DNA from: Streptomyces sp. ST2-7A
GTDB lineage: Bacteria > Actinomycetota > Actinomycetes > Streptomycetales > Streptomycetaceae
Assembly (NCBI RefSeq): GCF_021390475.1
Contig: NZ_JAJUWS010000021.1
Coordinates: forward strand, 41,537 to 105,536
Direction: 5' to 3'
DNA length: 64,000 nucleotides
The translations under genes were made by a program, and so were the position numbers. The notes below the pieces were generated by a model. It did not search any database. It was not told where the DNA came from and saw nothing but the letters and a program-made list of their open reading frames with translations. Below, piece after piece: positions 8,655-17,689 of this stretch (positions are counted from its first letter, which is position 1; the number at the start of each line of letters is the position of its first letter).

Positions 8655-8902
8655 CGCGGACTCCTCCCCTGGTCCTCCCCCGGCCGCCGCCTCCCCTGAC
8701 GACGCCGCGCCCAGCGTAGCCTTATCGCACATGCGTGTGCCGGCGTTCGCCCGCATTCACAGGGGAGTTGACGCTATGGTCGGGCGGAGGTGCCTCGTTC
8801 CGCGCCGGGCCGGGGAGGGCCCGGGGCGGGAGACGGGGCATCCCGGCACGGCACCGCGCGGAAGACCGCGCGGACCACCGACTTGGGGGGTGGATTTCCA
8901 CC

Positions 8903-9376
8903 ATGCGTCAGATCGTGGGTTACGCCTCGGGCGTTTTCGATCTCTTCCACATCGGTCACCTGAACATCCTTCGGCATGCCAAGAGCCGGTGCGACCACCT
9001 GGTCGCGGGTGTGGTGACGGACGAGGCGGCCGGGGGAATGAAGGGGCGGCCACCGGTCGTCCCCCTGGTCGAGCGACTGGAGATCGTGCGCAGCGTGCGC
9101 CATGTGGACGCCGCCTTCGTGGACACCTCGTCGGACAAGCGGATCGCCTGGCAACAGGTGCGCTTCGACGTGCTGTTCAAGGGCGACGACTGGCGCGGGA
9201 CGCCCAAGGGGGACCGTCTGGAGGCGGAGATGGCGGAGGTGGGCGTGGAGGTCGTGTACTTCCCGTACACCGTGCACACCTCCAGCACCCACCTGCGGCT
9301 CGCCCTGGACGCCCTGGCCCGGCCGGCCGCGCCGTCGGCCGGCCCGGGCGAGCCGCTCAGCGGCGCGGGGCGGTGA
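8903..9376 (+). CDS. Glycerol-3-phosphate cytidylyltransferase-like nucleotidyltransferase (TagD family)
   Basis: This 157-residue protein is close to the usual length for TagD/GCT. It starts at ATG 8903 after GGGGGGTGG. It has GVFDLFHIGHLNIL with the HxGH nucleotide-binding motif (residues 15-18), then KGDDWRGTPKG and the C-terminal TVHTSSTHLR segment equivalent to the family's ISTTxIK motif. The family transfers CMP from CTP to an alcohol phosphate to give a CDP-alcohol. The convergent neighbour is a CDP-alcohol phosphotransferase that would use such a product, and the two 3' ends overlap by 20 bp. The exact alcohol is not known. Confidence 0.85.
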   Translation: MRQIVGYASGVFDLFHIGHLNILRHAKSRCDHLVAGVVTDEAAGGMKGRPPVVPLVERLEIVRSVRHVDAAFVDTSSDKRIAWQQVRFDVLFKGDDWRGTPKGDRLEAEMAEVGVEVVYFPYTVHTSSTHLRLALDALARPAAPSAGPGEPLSGAGR

Positions 9377-10271
9377 CGGCGACCACCCGCCGGTACCACA
9401 GCGCGAGGAAGGCCGCCGCGAAGAGCAGGTTCGCGGCGGCCAGCAGGGCGTAGCCGACGCGGAACCACGGGGCCTGCGCGAGCAGCAGGAACGACCAGCA
9501 CAGCACGCCGTAGTCGGCCGGCAGGAGGGCCAGGGCCCGCCACCACGGGGGCGGTGTCTCCCGGTCCGCCGCGCCGTCGGCTCCCGTCGATGGTGCGGCG
9601 GCCCGTGCGGCCGAGAGCAGTTTGTCGGTCAGCAGGCCGCCGCAGAAGATCACCACCGCCGCCGTCTGGAAGACGAGCGGGACCAGCAGCCAGCTCTCGG
9701 CGGGCAGGTCGTGGAAGCGGTACAACGAGACCAGCACCGCGGCGTGCAGGGCGACGACCTTGGCGCAGTCCACCATGTGGTCCAGCCACTCCCCCGCCGG
9801 GCTCGCCTCCCGGCGCAGGCGGGCGAGTTGGCCGTCCGCCGAGTCCAGGGCGAAGCCGAGGACCAGCAGGGCCGCCACCGCGATCCCGGTGCCCGGCGAC
9901 GGCGGGACCAGGGCGATCACCGCGATCCCGGTGTAGGTGAGGGCCGCGCTGATCAGCGTCACGTGGTTGGGTCTCAGCCCCATGACCAGCGCCGCGGCGG
10001 CGGCCGGTCGGCCCAGCGGGCGGTTGACCCACCGGGAGTACAGCGAGACGCCCCGGGCGGACTTCCGGACGCCGCGCAGTTCGCGCAGGGCGGCGGTGAA
10101 GCCGGTGGGCGGAGCGGGGCGGGGTGCGGCCGGTCGGGCCGGCGCGGCGCCGACCTCCGGTCCCGGTTCGCGCGCGCCGCCGACCACCGTGTCCTCCGCA
10201 CCCCCGTTCGCGGTCTTCCGTGTCCCCTCGTGCGCGGTGCCGCGCGACGTGTCGCGTGCTGTGTCCCCCAC
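9357..10271 (-). CDS. CDP-alcohol phosphatidyltransferase family protein
   Basis: The product is 304 residues from GTG 10271 behind GGAGGGGG. The first 60 residues are hydrophilic and disordered-looking. The family signature is intact: DSADGQLARLRREASPAGEWLDHMVD, giving the pattern DG-x2-AR-x8-G-x3-D-x3-D with two metal-binding aspartates. About six membrane segments surround it. These enzymes move a phospho-alcohol from a CDP-alcohol onto a lipid or sugar alcohol in the membrane. Pairing with the cytidylyltransferase and the polysaccharide genes suggests synthesis of a phosphodiester-containing lipid or polymer decoration rather than a housekeeping phospholipid. Confidence 0.85.
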   Translation of the reverse strand: MGDTARDTSRGTAHEGTRKTANGGAEDTVVGGAREPGPEVGAAPARPAAPRPAPPTGFTAALRELRGVRKSARGVSLYSRWVNRPLGRPAAAAALVMGLRPNHVTLISAALTYTGIAVIALVPPSPGTGIAVAALLVLGFALDSADGQLARLRREASPAGEWLDHMVDCAKVVALHAAVLVSLYRFHDLPAESWLLVPLVFQTAAVVIFCGGLLTDKLLSAARAAAPSTGADGAADRETPPPWWRALALLPADYGVLCWSFLLLAQAPWFRVGYALLAAANLLFAAAFLALWYRRVVAVTAPRR

Positions 10272-10590
10272 CCCGTCCCCCTCCGATCACGATGTCCCGT
10301 CCGGCCCGGGCCGGGCCGGACGGCGCCGGCCGTCGTCTCCGCCTCCCCCGCGCGGGCGGGGGATCGGGGGATCATCCCATGCCGAACGCCGACACGAACA
10401 CGGATACGATGCATGGGCTCACGCGACGGTCACCGGGGGGCGGGAAGTCGTACGGGAACCGTGTGGATCCGGCCGGCGACACCGGCCGACGATCGGCGGG
10501 CGGCGAGCGGTCACCAAGGACACCGAGGAAATCGGTCAACGATCAACGGGGCGCGCCGGGGAACGGCGTGCCGGCGGCGGGGAGGTCCCC
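10272..10590. other. Intergenic region, divergent promoters presumed
   Basis: This 319-bp gap lies between the minus-strand CDP-alcohol transferase and the plus-strand lipoprotein gene. It has no convincing open frame and no strong hairpin. A comparatively less GC-rich stretch around 10376-10420 (GAACACGGATACGATGCATGG) could hold promoter elements. Confidence 0.3.
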
Positions 10591-11592
10591 ATGGGGGCGG
10601 TGCGAACGACGGCCCGGACGAACGCTGTGCCGATGGCGCGCCTGGTCGTACTCCTGGCGGTCACGGCACTACTGATGAGCGGCTGCGTGCGGGTGCACGG
10701 GGAGAACGCCGTGGTGCCGGCGCTCACCCCGGAGGAGGCGGCGGAGGTCCTGGCCCGCTACGCCGATATCGGCAACGAGGCCAACCCCGTGTACGACGCC
10801 GAACTGAACCGGGAGATCGACACCGGTCCCCTCGGTGAGATCAACCAGGCCGGTCACCGGGCCCGGCACGCCGTGCACCCGGAGGGGAACCCGAACTACC
10901 GGCCGCTGGACTTCACCGACGTCCGCTTCGCCATCCCCCGGCAGGCCGGATGGCCGAAGTTCTTCCTCGCCGACGCGGAGAGCGGGCGCGCGGGGGACGA
11001 CAACCGTTGGCTGCTGGTCTTCACCCGGAACTCGATCGAGGAGGAGTGGCGCGCCTCGTACCTGGCCGTGGTGCCCCCGGGGGACACGCCCGAACCGCTG
11101 CTGGACGGGGACGGGTGGGCGGAGGCGGTGCCGGTCACCGGGGAGGCCGGCCGGCTGAGCGGCGCCTACGCGGACTTCCTCGCCGGGGCCTCCACCGGGA
11201 ACGCCGGGGAGGCCGGGAACATCGTCTTCGCCGAGGGGCGGCACACCAGCGGCGAGGTGGAGCGCCGGGAGCAGGAGGGCACCCGCCCCGAATTCGTGGT
11301 CCAGTACGGGGACCTGGCCGCCGAGGCCGCCGCGCACGCCCCGGTGGGGCTGCGCACCACCGACGGCGGCGCGCTGGTCTTCTTCGCCTCCCACCACCAC
11401 GAGAAGAAGACCTGGGCCGAGGGTGAGACGCCCGTGGTGGACGAGTACGTGGAGGCGCTGATGGAGGGCACACCCGATCGTTCGGTGACCTCCGAACGGC
11501 TGTCGATCCAGGCCGCCGCGGTCCCCGACGGGGGCGGTCCGGTCCGGGTGCTCGCCCGGATCGCGATGACGGTCACCGCCAGGGGCGAATGA
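10591..11592 (+). CDS. Putative lipoprotein, substrate unknown
   Basis: The product is 333 residues from ATG 10591, with ribosome site GGAGG directly upstream. A signal peptide ends in a lipobox LLMSGC (cysteine near residue 31), so the protein is probably anchored to the outer face of the membrane. The mature part is acidic and soluble with no membrane segment. It contains YADIGNEANPVYDAELNREIDTG and a later histidine-rich FASHHHEKKTW. It resembles the unnamed streptomycete lipoproteins of about 330 residues, but I cannot assign a domain. An earlier in-frame start is possible but would place the lipobox too far from the N-terminus. Confidence 0.8.
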   Translation: MGAVRTTARTNAVPMARLVVLLAVTALLMSGCVRVHGENAVVPALTPEEAAEVLARYADIGNEANPVYDAELNREIDTGPLGEINQAGHRARHAVHPEGNPNYRPLDFTDVRFAIPRQAGWPKFFLADAESGRAGDDNRWLLVFTRNSIEEEWRASYLAVVPPGDTPEPLLDGDGWAEAVPVTGEAGRLSGAYADFLAGASTGNAGEAGNIVFAEGRHTSGEVERREQEGTRPEFVVQYGDLAAEAAAHAPVGLRTTDGGALVFFASHHHEKKTWAEGETPVVDEYVEALMEGTPDRSVTSERLSIQAAAVPDGGGPVRVLARIAMTVTARGE

Positions 11593-11620
11593 GGGGAACC
11601 GCCGGCCGGGGCCCCGACGG

Positions 11621-12361
11621 TCAGCGGGCCGGCCAGGCCCCGGCCGGGTGGTCGTCCAGGTGCTGTTCGGCATGGGTGGCGCAGGCGTCGGTGAGGGCGC
11701 CCAGCAGCGACAGCGGGTCGGGGAGCGGGTGCTCGGGGCCGCGCAGCCAGGTGACGGCGGGCGCGGTCGAGCCGGCGCCGATCGGTCCCGGCAGCCGGGC
11801 CGGGGGCACCAGCACGTAGCTGCCCCGGCAGTGCCAGCGCAGACCCGGGTGCTCGACCATGGTCTCGGGGTGGCAGTCCAGCTCGCAGGGCCACCACTCC
11901 TCCTCGTCCTCGGGGGTGCCCCGGGTGGCGGTGAAGAAGAGCATCCGCTCGTCCGGCTCGACCAGCGCGACCGGGCCGACCTCCACGCCCGCCGCGTTGA
12001 GCCGTTCCAGTGCCGGACGACCGGCACCGGCGGGTACGTCCAGCACGTCGTGCACGCGGCCGGTGGCGGTGATGAAGTTCGCCTCCGGGTCGGCCCGCAG
12101 CCAGTGCAGCACTCGGCCGGAGTCGGTGCCGGCCTGGGTCCGCCAGGCCTGGGAGATGGGGTGCCGGGCCGGGGTGGGGCAGCCGATGCGCTCGCAGGAG
12201 CAGCCGTACCCGTCGGGGTGGGCGGCCGGCGCCAGCGGCAGTCCGGCCGCGGCGGCGGCGAGCAACAGATCCTCCCGGGCCCGCGCGGCGGCGTCCGCCC
12301 CGGCGGCGCGTCGGGCCGCACCGGGCCGCATCCAGCGGAGCAATCCGCGCTCGCTTCTCAT
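11621..12361 (-). CDS. Bifunctional DNA primase/polymerase-like protein (N-terminal domain only)
   Basis: The product is 246 residues from ATG 12361. It resembles the prim-pol domain found on plasmid and phage replication proteins and in short conserved chromosomal proteins of streptomycetes. Recognisable features are GLPLAPAAHPDGYGCSCERIGCPTPARHPISQAWRTQA at residues 40-77, with three cysteines that could bind zinc, and NFITATGRVHDVLDVPA near residue 95. A stretch WHCRGSYVLVPPARLPG lies near 180. There is no helicase domain, so it is not a full replication protein. Its role on the chromosome is uncertain. It stands alone, convergent with the lipoprotein gene. Confidence 0.75.
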   Translation of the reverse strand: MRSERGLLRWMRPGAARRAAGADAAARAREDLLLAAAAAGLPLAPAAHPDGYGCSCERIGCPTPARHPISQAWRTQAGTDSGRVLHWLRADPEANFITATGRVHDVLDVPAGAGRPALERLNAAGVEVGPVALVEPDERMLFFTATRGTPEDEEEWWPCELDCHPETMVEHPGLRWHCRGSYVLVPPARLPGPIGAGSTAPAVTWLRGPEHPLPDPLSLLGALTDACATHAEQHLDDHPAGAWPAR

Positions 12362-12599
12362 GGGCTGACTACCGCCTCACTTCTCCGAGGTCCGCGTGGC
12401 CGTTGTCCGACCATCCTGCCCTGTGCTCGACGCGAATGGGTAATCCGGGGGACACCGAAAGGTCGAAAACGGTGACACGTTCGTCACACCGGTGTCATGC
12501 CACCGGCATGATCCGGATCCCCGGTGAACACCCGGGGGCCGACCCCCGGGCGACGCGTGTTCGCCCGGTGCCCGGCGGGTGGGCTCCGGTGTCCGCCGC

Positions 12600-13652
12600 T
12601 CACCCACCGGCATCGGGATCGGTGTCCCCGGTGGTCGGGGTCGGGTCGGAGGCGTCGCCCCAGGTCGCGCGGCGGGCCGCCCGGTACGCCTCCCGGTCCC
12701 GGCGGGTCACGGTCTCCTCCCGCAGCCCCTCGTCCCGGGTGCACAGGTTCAGCAGGACCAGCCCCTTGCGGACACGGGGACGGCGCACGATCCGGGCGGC
12801 GGCCGGGGACGCCCCCTCGGGCAGCGGGGGCCGCACCACCGCCACCCAGGAGTACTTCTCGTCCTCGTGACCGAGTTCCCCGCCCTTGACCCGGCGGTGC
12901 AGCGCGGACCGCCCGATCCGGGCGGCGAAGTGGCACCAGTCGGCGCCGGGCACGATCGGGCACTCCCCGTCGTGCGGGCAGGGGGCGAGCAGCCGCATCC
13001 CCGCCCCCACCAACCGCTCCCGGACCCGCCGGACGCGGGCGAAGCCCTCGGGGGTGCCCGGCTCGACGAACACCGCGACCCGGCCGGCGGTCCGCGCGAC
13101 GGCGTCCACCAGGGCGTCGCGGGTCTCCCCGGTCAGCTCGCCCAACACGTAGGAGACGGTCACCAACTCGGCCGCCGGGAGGTCGAGTCCGGGCGCCAGG
13201 CGGGCCCGGCGCCACTCGGAGGCGCGCAGCGCGGAGGGTGCCCCGGCACCCCGCGCCAGCTCCCGTCCCAGGTCCAGTGCGGGTCCGGCCCAGTCCAGGA
13301 CGGTGACCGGGCGCCCGCCGCCCGGCCAGACCGCGTCGGCGGCCCAGATCGCCGCGCCGGTGCCGCCCCCCACGTCCAGGTGCGAGGCCGGCTCCCATCC
13401 CGGCAGACGCGCGGCGAGCGCGTCGAGCGCGGCGGAGACCGCTCCGAAGGTGGCGGGCATCCGGTAGGCGGCGTAGGCGGCGGCGTCCGCCCGGTCCCGC
13501 AGGATCGGGGCGTCGGTGGGGGTGCGTCCACGGTAGTGGTGGATCAGCCGCTCCACCGCCGCGGCGGTGCCACGTTCGGGCAAACCGTCGAGCAGCACGT
13601 CCAGGGCGGCGCGCAGGCGGTCGGCGGGGGCGGGTGCGGTGGTGCCGTTCAC
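12600..13652 (-). CDS. Rsm22-family methyltransferase-like protein
   Basis: This 350-residue protein has a class I methyltransferase core, with SAM-binding LDVGGGTGAAIWA near residue 95. It also has the conserved cysteines of the Rsm22 family: CPHDGECPI, DWCHF and, further on, LLNLCTR. In mitochondrial homologues these four cysteines bind an iron-sulfur cluster and the protein helps assemble the small ribosomal subunit. In bacteria the role is less clear. The start GTG 13652 overlaps the upstream serine hydrolase stop by 4 bp, so it is the third gene of the operon with the efflux pump and hydrolase. The C-terminal 20 residues are Asp/Thr-rich and disordered. Confidence 0.85.
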   Translation of the reverse strand: MNGTTAPAPADRLRAALDVLLDGLPERGTAAAVERLIHHYRGRTPTDAPILRDRADAAAYAAYRMPATFGAVSAALDALAARLPGWEPASHLDVGGGTGAAIWAADAVWPGGGRPVTVLDWAGPALDLGRELARGAGAPSALRASEWRRARLAPGLDLPAAELVTVSYVLGELTGETRDALVDAVARTAGRVAVFVEPGTPEGFARVRRVRERLVGAGMRLLAPCPHDGECPIVPGADWCHFAARIGRSALHRRVKGGELGHEDEKYSWVAVVRPPLPEGASPAAARIVRRPRVRKGLVLLNLCTRDEGLREETVTRRDREAYRAARRATWGDASDPTPTTGDTDPDAGG

Positions 13653-14812
13653 CCGCCGATTCTACGGTCGGCGCGATGGCCGGCCCCGACGGCGATCGCC
13701 CGGGCCAGTCGGTCGGCCGCAGCCGCCCGGGGCCGGCTGTCGGGGCGGGCGGGCCGGACCGGGTGGACGGTGGTGGCCAGCAGCACCAGGAAGGCGTCCG
13801 TGGCGCGGTCCAGGACCAGGGAGGTGCCGGTGAAACCGGTGTGGCCGGCGGCGCCGCGTCCGGCGAGTCCCCCCATGAACCACGGCTGGTCGACCTCGAG
13901 ACCGAGGCCCGGCGGGTCCAGCAGCAGACGGACCGAGCAGGGGGTGAGGATCGGGCCGCCCCCCGCGAGCAGGGCCCGGCACAGCCTGCCGAGATCGGCG
14001 GCGGTGGAGAAGAGACCGGCGTGCCCGGCGATTCCGCCCAGGGCGAAGGCGTTCTCGTCGTGGACCTCGCCGCGCACCATGCCCCGGTCCAGCTTGGCGA
14101 CGGGACGCCGCTGGTCCTCGGTGGCCGCCGCGCCGGGCACCGGGCCGAAGCCGGTGCGGGTCATGCCGAGGGGTTCGGTGATCCACTCGCGGAGCAGGAC
14201 GTCGGGACGGCGGCCGGTGACGCGTTCCAGCAGCACGCCCAACGCGATGAGGTTGAGGTCGGAGTAGATCCGGACGGCGCCCGGCGGGTGCAGCGGGGCC
14301 TCCCCCCACAGCGGCTCCAGCCGACGACCGGGCGGGGCGTCGTACAGCGGGAGTTCCGGGCGCAGGCCGGAGGTGTGGGTGAGCAGGTGCCGGACGGTGA
14401 TCGGGGCCTTGCCCGCCGCCCCGAACCCCGGGAGCCGGTCGGCCACCCGGGTGTCGGGGGCGAGTTCGCCCTCCTCCATCAGGCGGACGGCGAGGACGGC
14501 CGTGAACACCTTGGTGAGGGAGGCCAGGTCGAAGGGGGTGTCGAGGCGGACCGGTTCCCAGCGCTCCGGCGGGAGTTCGCGGTCCCGGGCGGCCCACCGG
14601 AGCGCCCACCCGGCGGCGTGGTGCAGGAGGTCCGCCGGACCGTGCCCGGCGAGCACCACCGCGCCGCCGCACCAGGGGTGTTCCCCGCGCGGGAGGTCGT
14701 CCACCTCCCGGCGCAGGGCGTCGGTCTCGGCGGCCGGGTCGCCGGCTCGCTCCCCGGCCCCGGTCGAGGTCAGGAGAGGTCGGCCGTCTTCGGCGGGGCG
14801 GTGCGCTGCCAT
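13649..14812 (-). CDS. Serine hydrolase, class C beta-lactamase-like fold
   Basis: The product is up to 387 residues. It has the SxxK motif (ASLTKVF, near residue 110), YSDLN in the position of YxN, and GHTGFTG in the position of the third KTG-like motif. These match esterase/beta-lactamase-related enzymes (EstB/AmpC-like). It has no signal peptide, so it is probably cytoplasmic and more likely an esterase or peptidase than a secreted beta-lactamase. ATG 14812 gives a 43-bp overlap with the efflux-pump gene and has a poor ribosome site. A GTG near 14706 is an alternative. It is followed by Rsm22 with a GTGA overlap. Confidence 0.8.
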   Translation of the reverse strand: MAAHRPAEDGRPLLTSTGAGERAGDPAAETDALRREVDDLPRGEHPWCGGAVVLAGHGPADLLHHAAGWALRWAARDRELPPERWEPVRLDTPFDLASLTKVFTAVLAVRLMEEGELAPDTRVADRLPGFGAAGKAPITVRHLLTHTSGLRPELPLYDAPPGRRLEPLWGEAPLHPPGAVRIYSDLNLIALGVLLERVTGRRPDVLLREWITEPLGMTRTGFGPVPGAAATEDQRRPVAKLDRGMVRGEVHDENAFALGGIAGHAGLFSTAADLGRLCRALLAGGGPILTPCSVRLLLDPPGLGLEVDQPWFMGGLAGRGAAGHTGFTGTSLVLDRATDAFLVLLATTVHPVRPARPDSRPRAAAADRLARAIAVGAGHRADRRIGG

Positions 14813-16245
14813 GGACGGCACAGTACGAGGAAGGAGACCCCGGCGATGACCGTGGTGACCAACTGGACGACCGCCATGGGCACGGCGGTGTCCTCCCCCG
14901 CCACGCCGACCAGCGGGGAGGCGACCGCCCCGATGAAGAACTGCGCGGCGCCCAGCAGCGCGGAGGCCGAACCCGCCGCGTGCGGGGTGCGCAGCAGCGC
15001 CTCCGAGTTGGCGTTGGGCAGGACCAGGGCCATCGCCGACATGAGGACGAAGAGCGCCACGGCCAGCGGGAGGAGACCGATCTCGCCGAACATCCCGGCG
15101 GTCATGAGCAGCAGGGCCACCGAGGACACCCCGATGATCACCAGGCCGACCACGATCACCGCGTTCAGCGACACCCGACCGACCAGGATCCGGCCGTTGA
15201 CCTGACTGAAGGCGATCAGGCCGATGGAATTGACCATGAACAGCAGGCTGAAGGTCTGCGGCGAGGCACCGTAGATCTCCTGGACAACGAAGGGCGAGGC
15301 GGCGACGTAGGCGAACAGCGCGGCGAAGGCGAAGCTGCAGGTGAGCAGATAGCCGACGAACACCCGGTCGCGGCACAGTCCCCGCATGTCGCGCAGCGCG
15401 GGCCCGACGCCGCCGGCGGTGCGCCGCTCCGGCGGCAACGTCTCCGGCAGCAACCGGACGACGACCAGGACCAGCAGCACACCACCGACGGCGAGCAACA
15501 CGAACAGGCCGCGCCAGGAGGTGACCAGCAACAACTGACCACCGACCACCGGCGCCAGGATCGGTGCCACCCCGGAGATCAGCATCAGGGTGGAGAAGAA
15601 ACGAGCCATGGCCAGGCCGTCGAACATGTCCCTGACGATCGCGCGGGCGATGACGATGCCCGCCGCGCCCGCCAACCCCTGGATGGTGCGGAAGACGATG
15701 AGCATCTCGATCGACGTGGCGAAGGCGCAGGCCGCCGAGGCCACGATGTAGCAGATCATGCCGGCGATCAGCGGCCGGCGACGGCCGAGTTGATCGCTCA
15801 TCGGACCGGTGATCAGCTGGCCCAGTCCCAGGCCCAGGAGGCAGGCGGTGAGGGTGAGCTGGACGTTGGCCGCGCCGGTGCCCATCACCTCGCCGATCTC
15901 GGGGAGCGCGGGCAGGTAGAGGTCCATCGACAGCGGCGGCAGGGCCGTCAGGCCGCCGAGGATCAGGGTGATGAGGAGACCGGCGCGGCGACGCCGGGAG
16001 AGGGGCGGGGAGATGGGCGAGGTCGCCTTCTCCCCACCGGCCGGGAGGGCTCCGACGACGATGTCGGGGACGGGGTCGTGTGCGACCGTGGTGACACACG
16101 CGTCGGTGGTAGGGGCCGTCTCGTCGGTGGCCGGGCCGTATCGGGTGGGCCGCCGGGATATGTCCCCGGTCGCCCCGGCGACGGTGCCGGAGGTGAACGG
16201 TTCGGGGTCGGGATCGGTCGCGCGGCGGGGACCGGGCTGGGACAT
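14770..16245 (-). CDS. Bcr/CflA-type MFS efflux transporter
   Basis: The product is 491 residues from ATG 16245, behind GGAGAAGG. The first 90 residues are a hydrophilic extension. Twelve membrane segments follow, with LPPLSMDLYLPALPEIGEVMG in helix 1 and GPMSDQLGRRRPLIAG between helices 2 and 3 (the MFS motif A). AGAAGIVIARAIVRDMFDG matches helix 5 of the DHA1 Bcr/CflA group. These proton-driven pumps export small drugs and metabolites from the cytoplasm. It is the first gene of an operon with a serine hydrolase and an Rsm22-family protein. The substrate is unknown. Confidence 0.88.
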   Translation of the reverse strand: MSQPGPRRATDPDPEPFTSGTVAGATGDISRRPTRYGPATDETAPTTDACVTTVAHDPVPDIVVGALPAGGEKATSPISPPLSRRRRAGLLITLILGGLTALPPLSMDLYLPALPEIGEVMGTGAANVQLTLTACLLGLGLGQLITGPMSDQLGRRRPLIAGMICYIVASAACAFATSIEMLIVFRTIQGLAGAAGIVIARAIVRDMFDGLAMARFFSTLMLISGVAPILAPVVGGQLLLVTSWRGLFVLLAVGGVLLVLVVVRLLPETLPPERRTAGGVGPALRDMRGLCRDRVFVGYLLTCSFAFAALFAYVAASPFVVQEIYGASPQTFSLLFMVNSIGLIAFSQVNGRILVGRVSLNAVIVVGLVIIGVSSVALLLMTAGMFGEIGLLPLAVALFVLMSAMALVLPNANSEALLRTPHAAGSASALLGAAQFFIGAVASPLVGVAGEDTAVPMAVVQLVTTVIAGVSFLVLCRPWQRTAPPKTADLS

Positions 16246-16625
16246 ACGCCTTCTCCGGATGTTTGCAGGAACCACATAATCATTCCATGCCTTTGTGGCC
16301 ACCCATGGCGATTTTCGGGGAAGCGCGGAGCCGAAGTCCGTCCGGCGCGCCCGGGCGGCGCGCCCGGCACCGACCGGCGGTGGAGCCGGCCGACGTTCCG
16401 TTCCCCCCTCCCGCCCCGACCGGCGGCGTCGGACACGGCCCCGCCACCTCCCGGAATACCCCCACCCGCACGATCGTTGCCCCGGGTATGAGTCTTGGCA
16501 GCGACCCCGTCCCCTCCCCCGTCCGCTCCCCGGAATCCCCGCCCTCCGGCGACGCCGGTGATCCCGGCCACACCGGTGATCCGACGGGACACCCACCCGG
16601 CCATACGGTGACCGGAGGACGCGAG
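16246..16625. promoter_or_regulatory. Divergent intergenic region between efflux pump and PhzF-like gene
   Basis: This 380-bp gap should hold both promoters. The most A/T-rich stretch in it, 16272-16296 (ACCACATAATCATTCC), lies 30-50 bp upstream of the pump start and is the likely pump promoter. Longer open frames running into the PhzF gene are not supported by codon pattern or ribosome sites. Confidence 0.35.
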
Positions 16626-17519
16626 GTGCTGCACCTGACCGCCTTCTCCGCCGACCCCCGGGGCGGCAACCCCGCGGGAGTGGTACCCGATTCGGGCGAT
16701 ATGACCGACTCCGAACGGCAGGCCCTCGCCACCCGCCTCGGCTACTCCGAGACCGCCTTCCTCGCCCCTCCGCCGCCCGACCTCGACGCGCCGCCGGGAC
16801 ACGGCTTCTCCCTGCGGTTCTTCAGTCCGCTCGCCGAGGTGCCGTTCTGCGGCCACGCCACCATCGCCACGGCCGTGGCGATGGCCGACCGGGTGGATGG
16901 GGCGGGCGGTTCGGGGGTTCGGGGTGGTCCGGCCGAAGCGATCCGGCTGGTCTTCGCCACACCGGCCGGAGTGGTGCCGGTGTCGGTCACCAGGAGCCCG
17001 GAGGGCCCGCTCGCCACCCTGACCAGCGTCCCCGCCGAGGACTTCCCGGCGCCCGCCGGCCTGGTGGCCGGCGCCCTGGCCGCCCTGGGTTGGTCGGAGG
17101 GGGAGTTGGACCCCTCGATCCCGCCCCGGATCGCCTTCGCCGGGGCCCGGCACCTGGTGCTGGCCGCCGCCGGGCGCGACCGGTTGGCGGACATCGGTTA
17201 CGACACCGACCGCCTCACCCGCCTGATGCTCGCCCACGACCTGACCACCGTGACCCTGATGTGGCGACTGGACGCCACCACCCTGCTGGTGCGCAACCCC
17301 TTCCCCGTGGGCGGTGTGGTCGAGGACCCGGCGACCGGCGCGGCCGCGGCGGCGCTGGGCGGCTACCTGCGCTCGGTCGGTGTGGTCGCGGCGGACGCCC
17401 GGCTGACCATCCATCAGGGGGTGGAGATGGGACGCCCCTCGGTGCTCTCGGTCGAACTCCGGGCCGGCGACCCCCGGGTCCGGGTCTCGGGTACCGCCGC
17501 GCGCGTCCCGGTGTCCTGA
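16626..17519 (+). CDS. PhzF-family isomerase-like protein
   Basis: The product is 297 residues from GTG 16626, preceded by GGAGG at 7 nt. This gives the usual PhzF length and N-terminus (VLHLTAFSADPRGGNPAGVV); an in-frame GTG at 16608 is possible. Conserved features include the GNPAGVV loop, RLGYSETAFL with the catalytic glutamate (about residue 43), PFCGHATIA, and EDPATGAAAAALGGYL in the second half. The fold is the two-domain diaminopimelate-epimerase-like one. Members isomerise small acids, as PhzF does in phenazine synthesis, but most chromosomal copies have no known substrate. No phenazine genes are nearby. Confidence 0.88.
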   Translation: MLHLTAFSADPRGGNPAGVVPDSGDMTDSERQALATRLGYSETAFLAPPPPDLDAPPGHGFSLRFFSPLAEVPFCGHATIATAVAMADRVDGAGGSGVRGGPAEAIRLVFATPAGVVPVSVTRSPEGPLATLTSVPAEDFPAPAGLVAGALAALGWSEGELDPSIPPRIAFAGARHLVLAAAGRDRLADIGYDTDRLTRLMLAHDLTTVTLMWRLDATTLLVRNPFPVGGVVEDPATGAAAAALGGYLRSVGVVAADARLTIHQGVEMGRPSVLSVELRAGDPRVRVSGTAARVPVS

Positions 17520-17538
17520 CACCCCGACACCCCCACCG

Positions 17539-17575
17539 CCCCCGGGTCACGCGGCCGTCACCCGTGCCCCGGGGG
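17539..17575 (+). terminator. Stem-loop after the PhzF-like gene
   Basis: CCCCCGGGTCACG pairs with CGTGCCCCGGGGG (12 of 13 positions) across an 11-base loop, starting 20 bp after the stop codon. No clear T-run follows, as is common in streptomycetes. Confidence 0.55.
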
Positions 17576-17689
17576 TGTGTGCCCCTCGTACCGTTGGCCC
17601 GGAGCCCGGGGCGGGAGGGGACGTATTCACGACGGAACCCCTTCCCGTTCACCTTCCCGTCCCCGGCGGCGTGCCCGTGAATCGGTGTC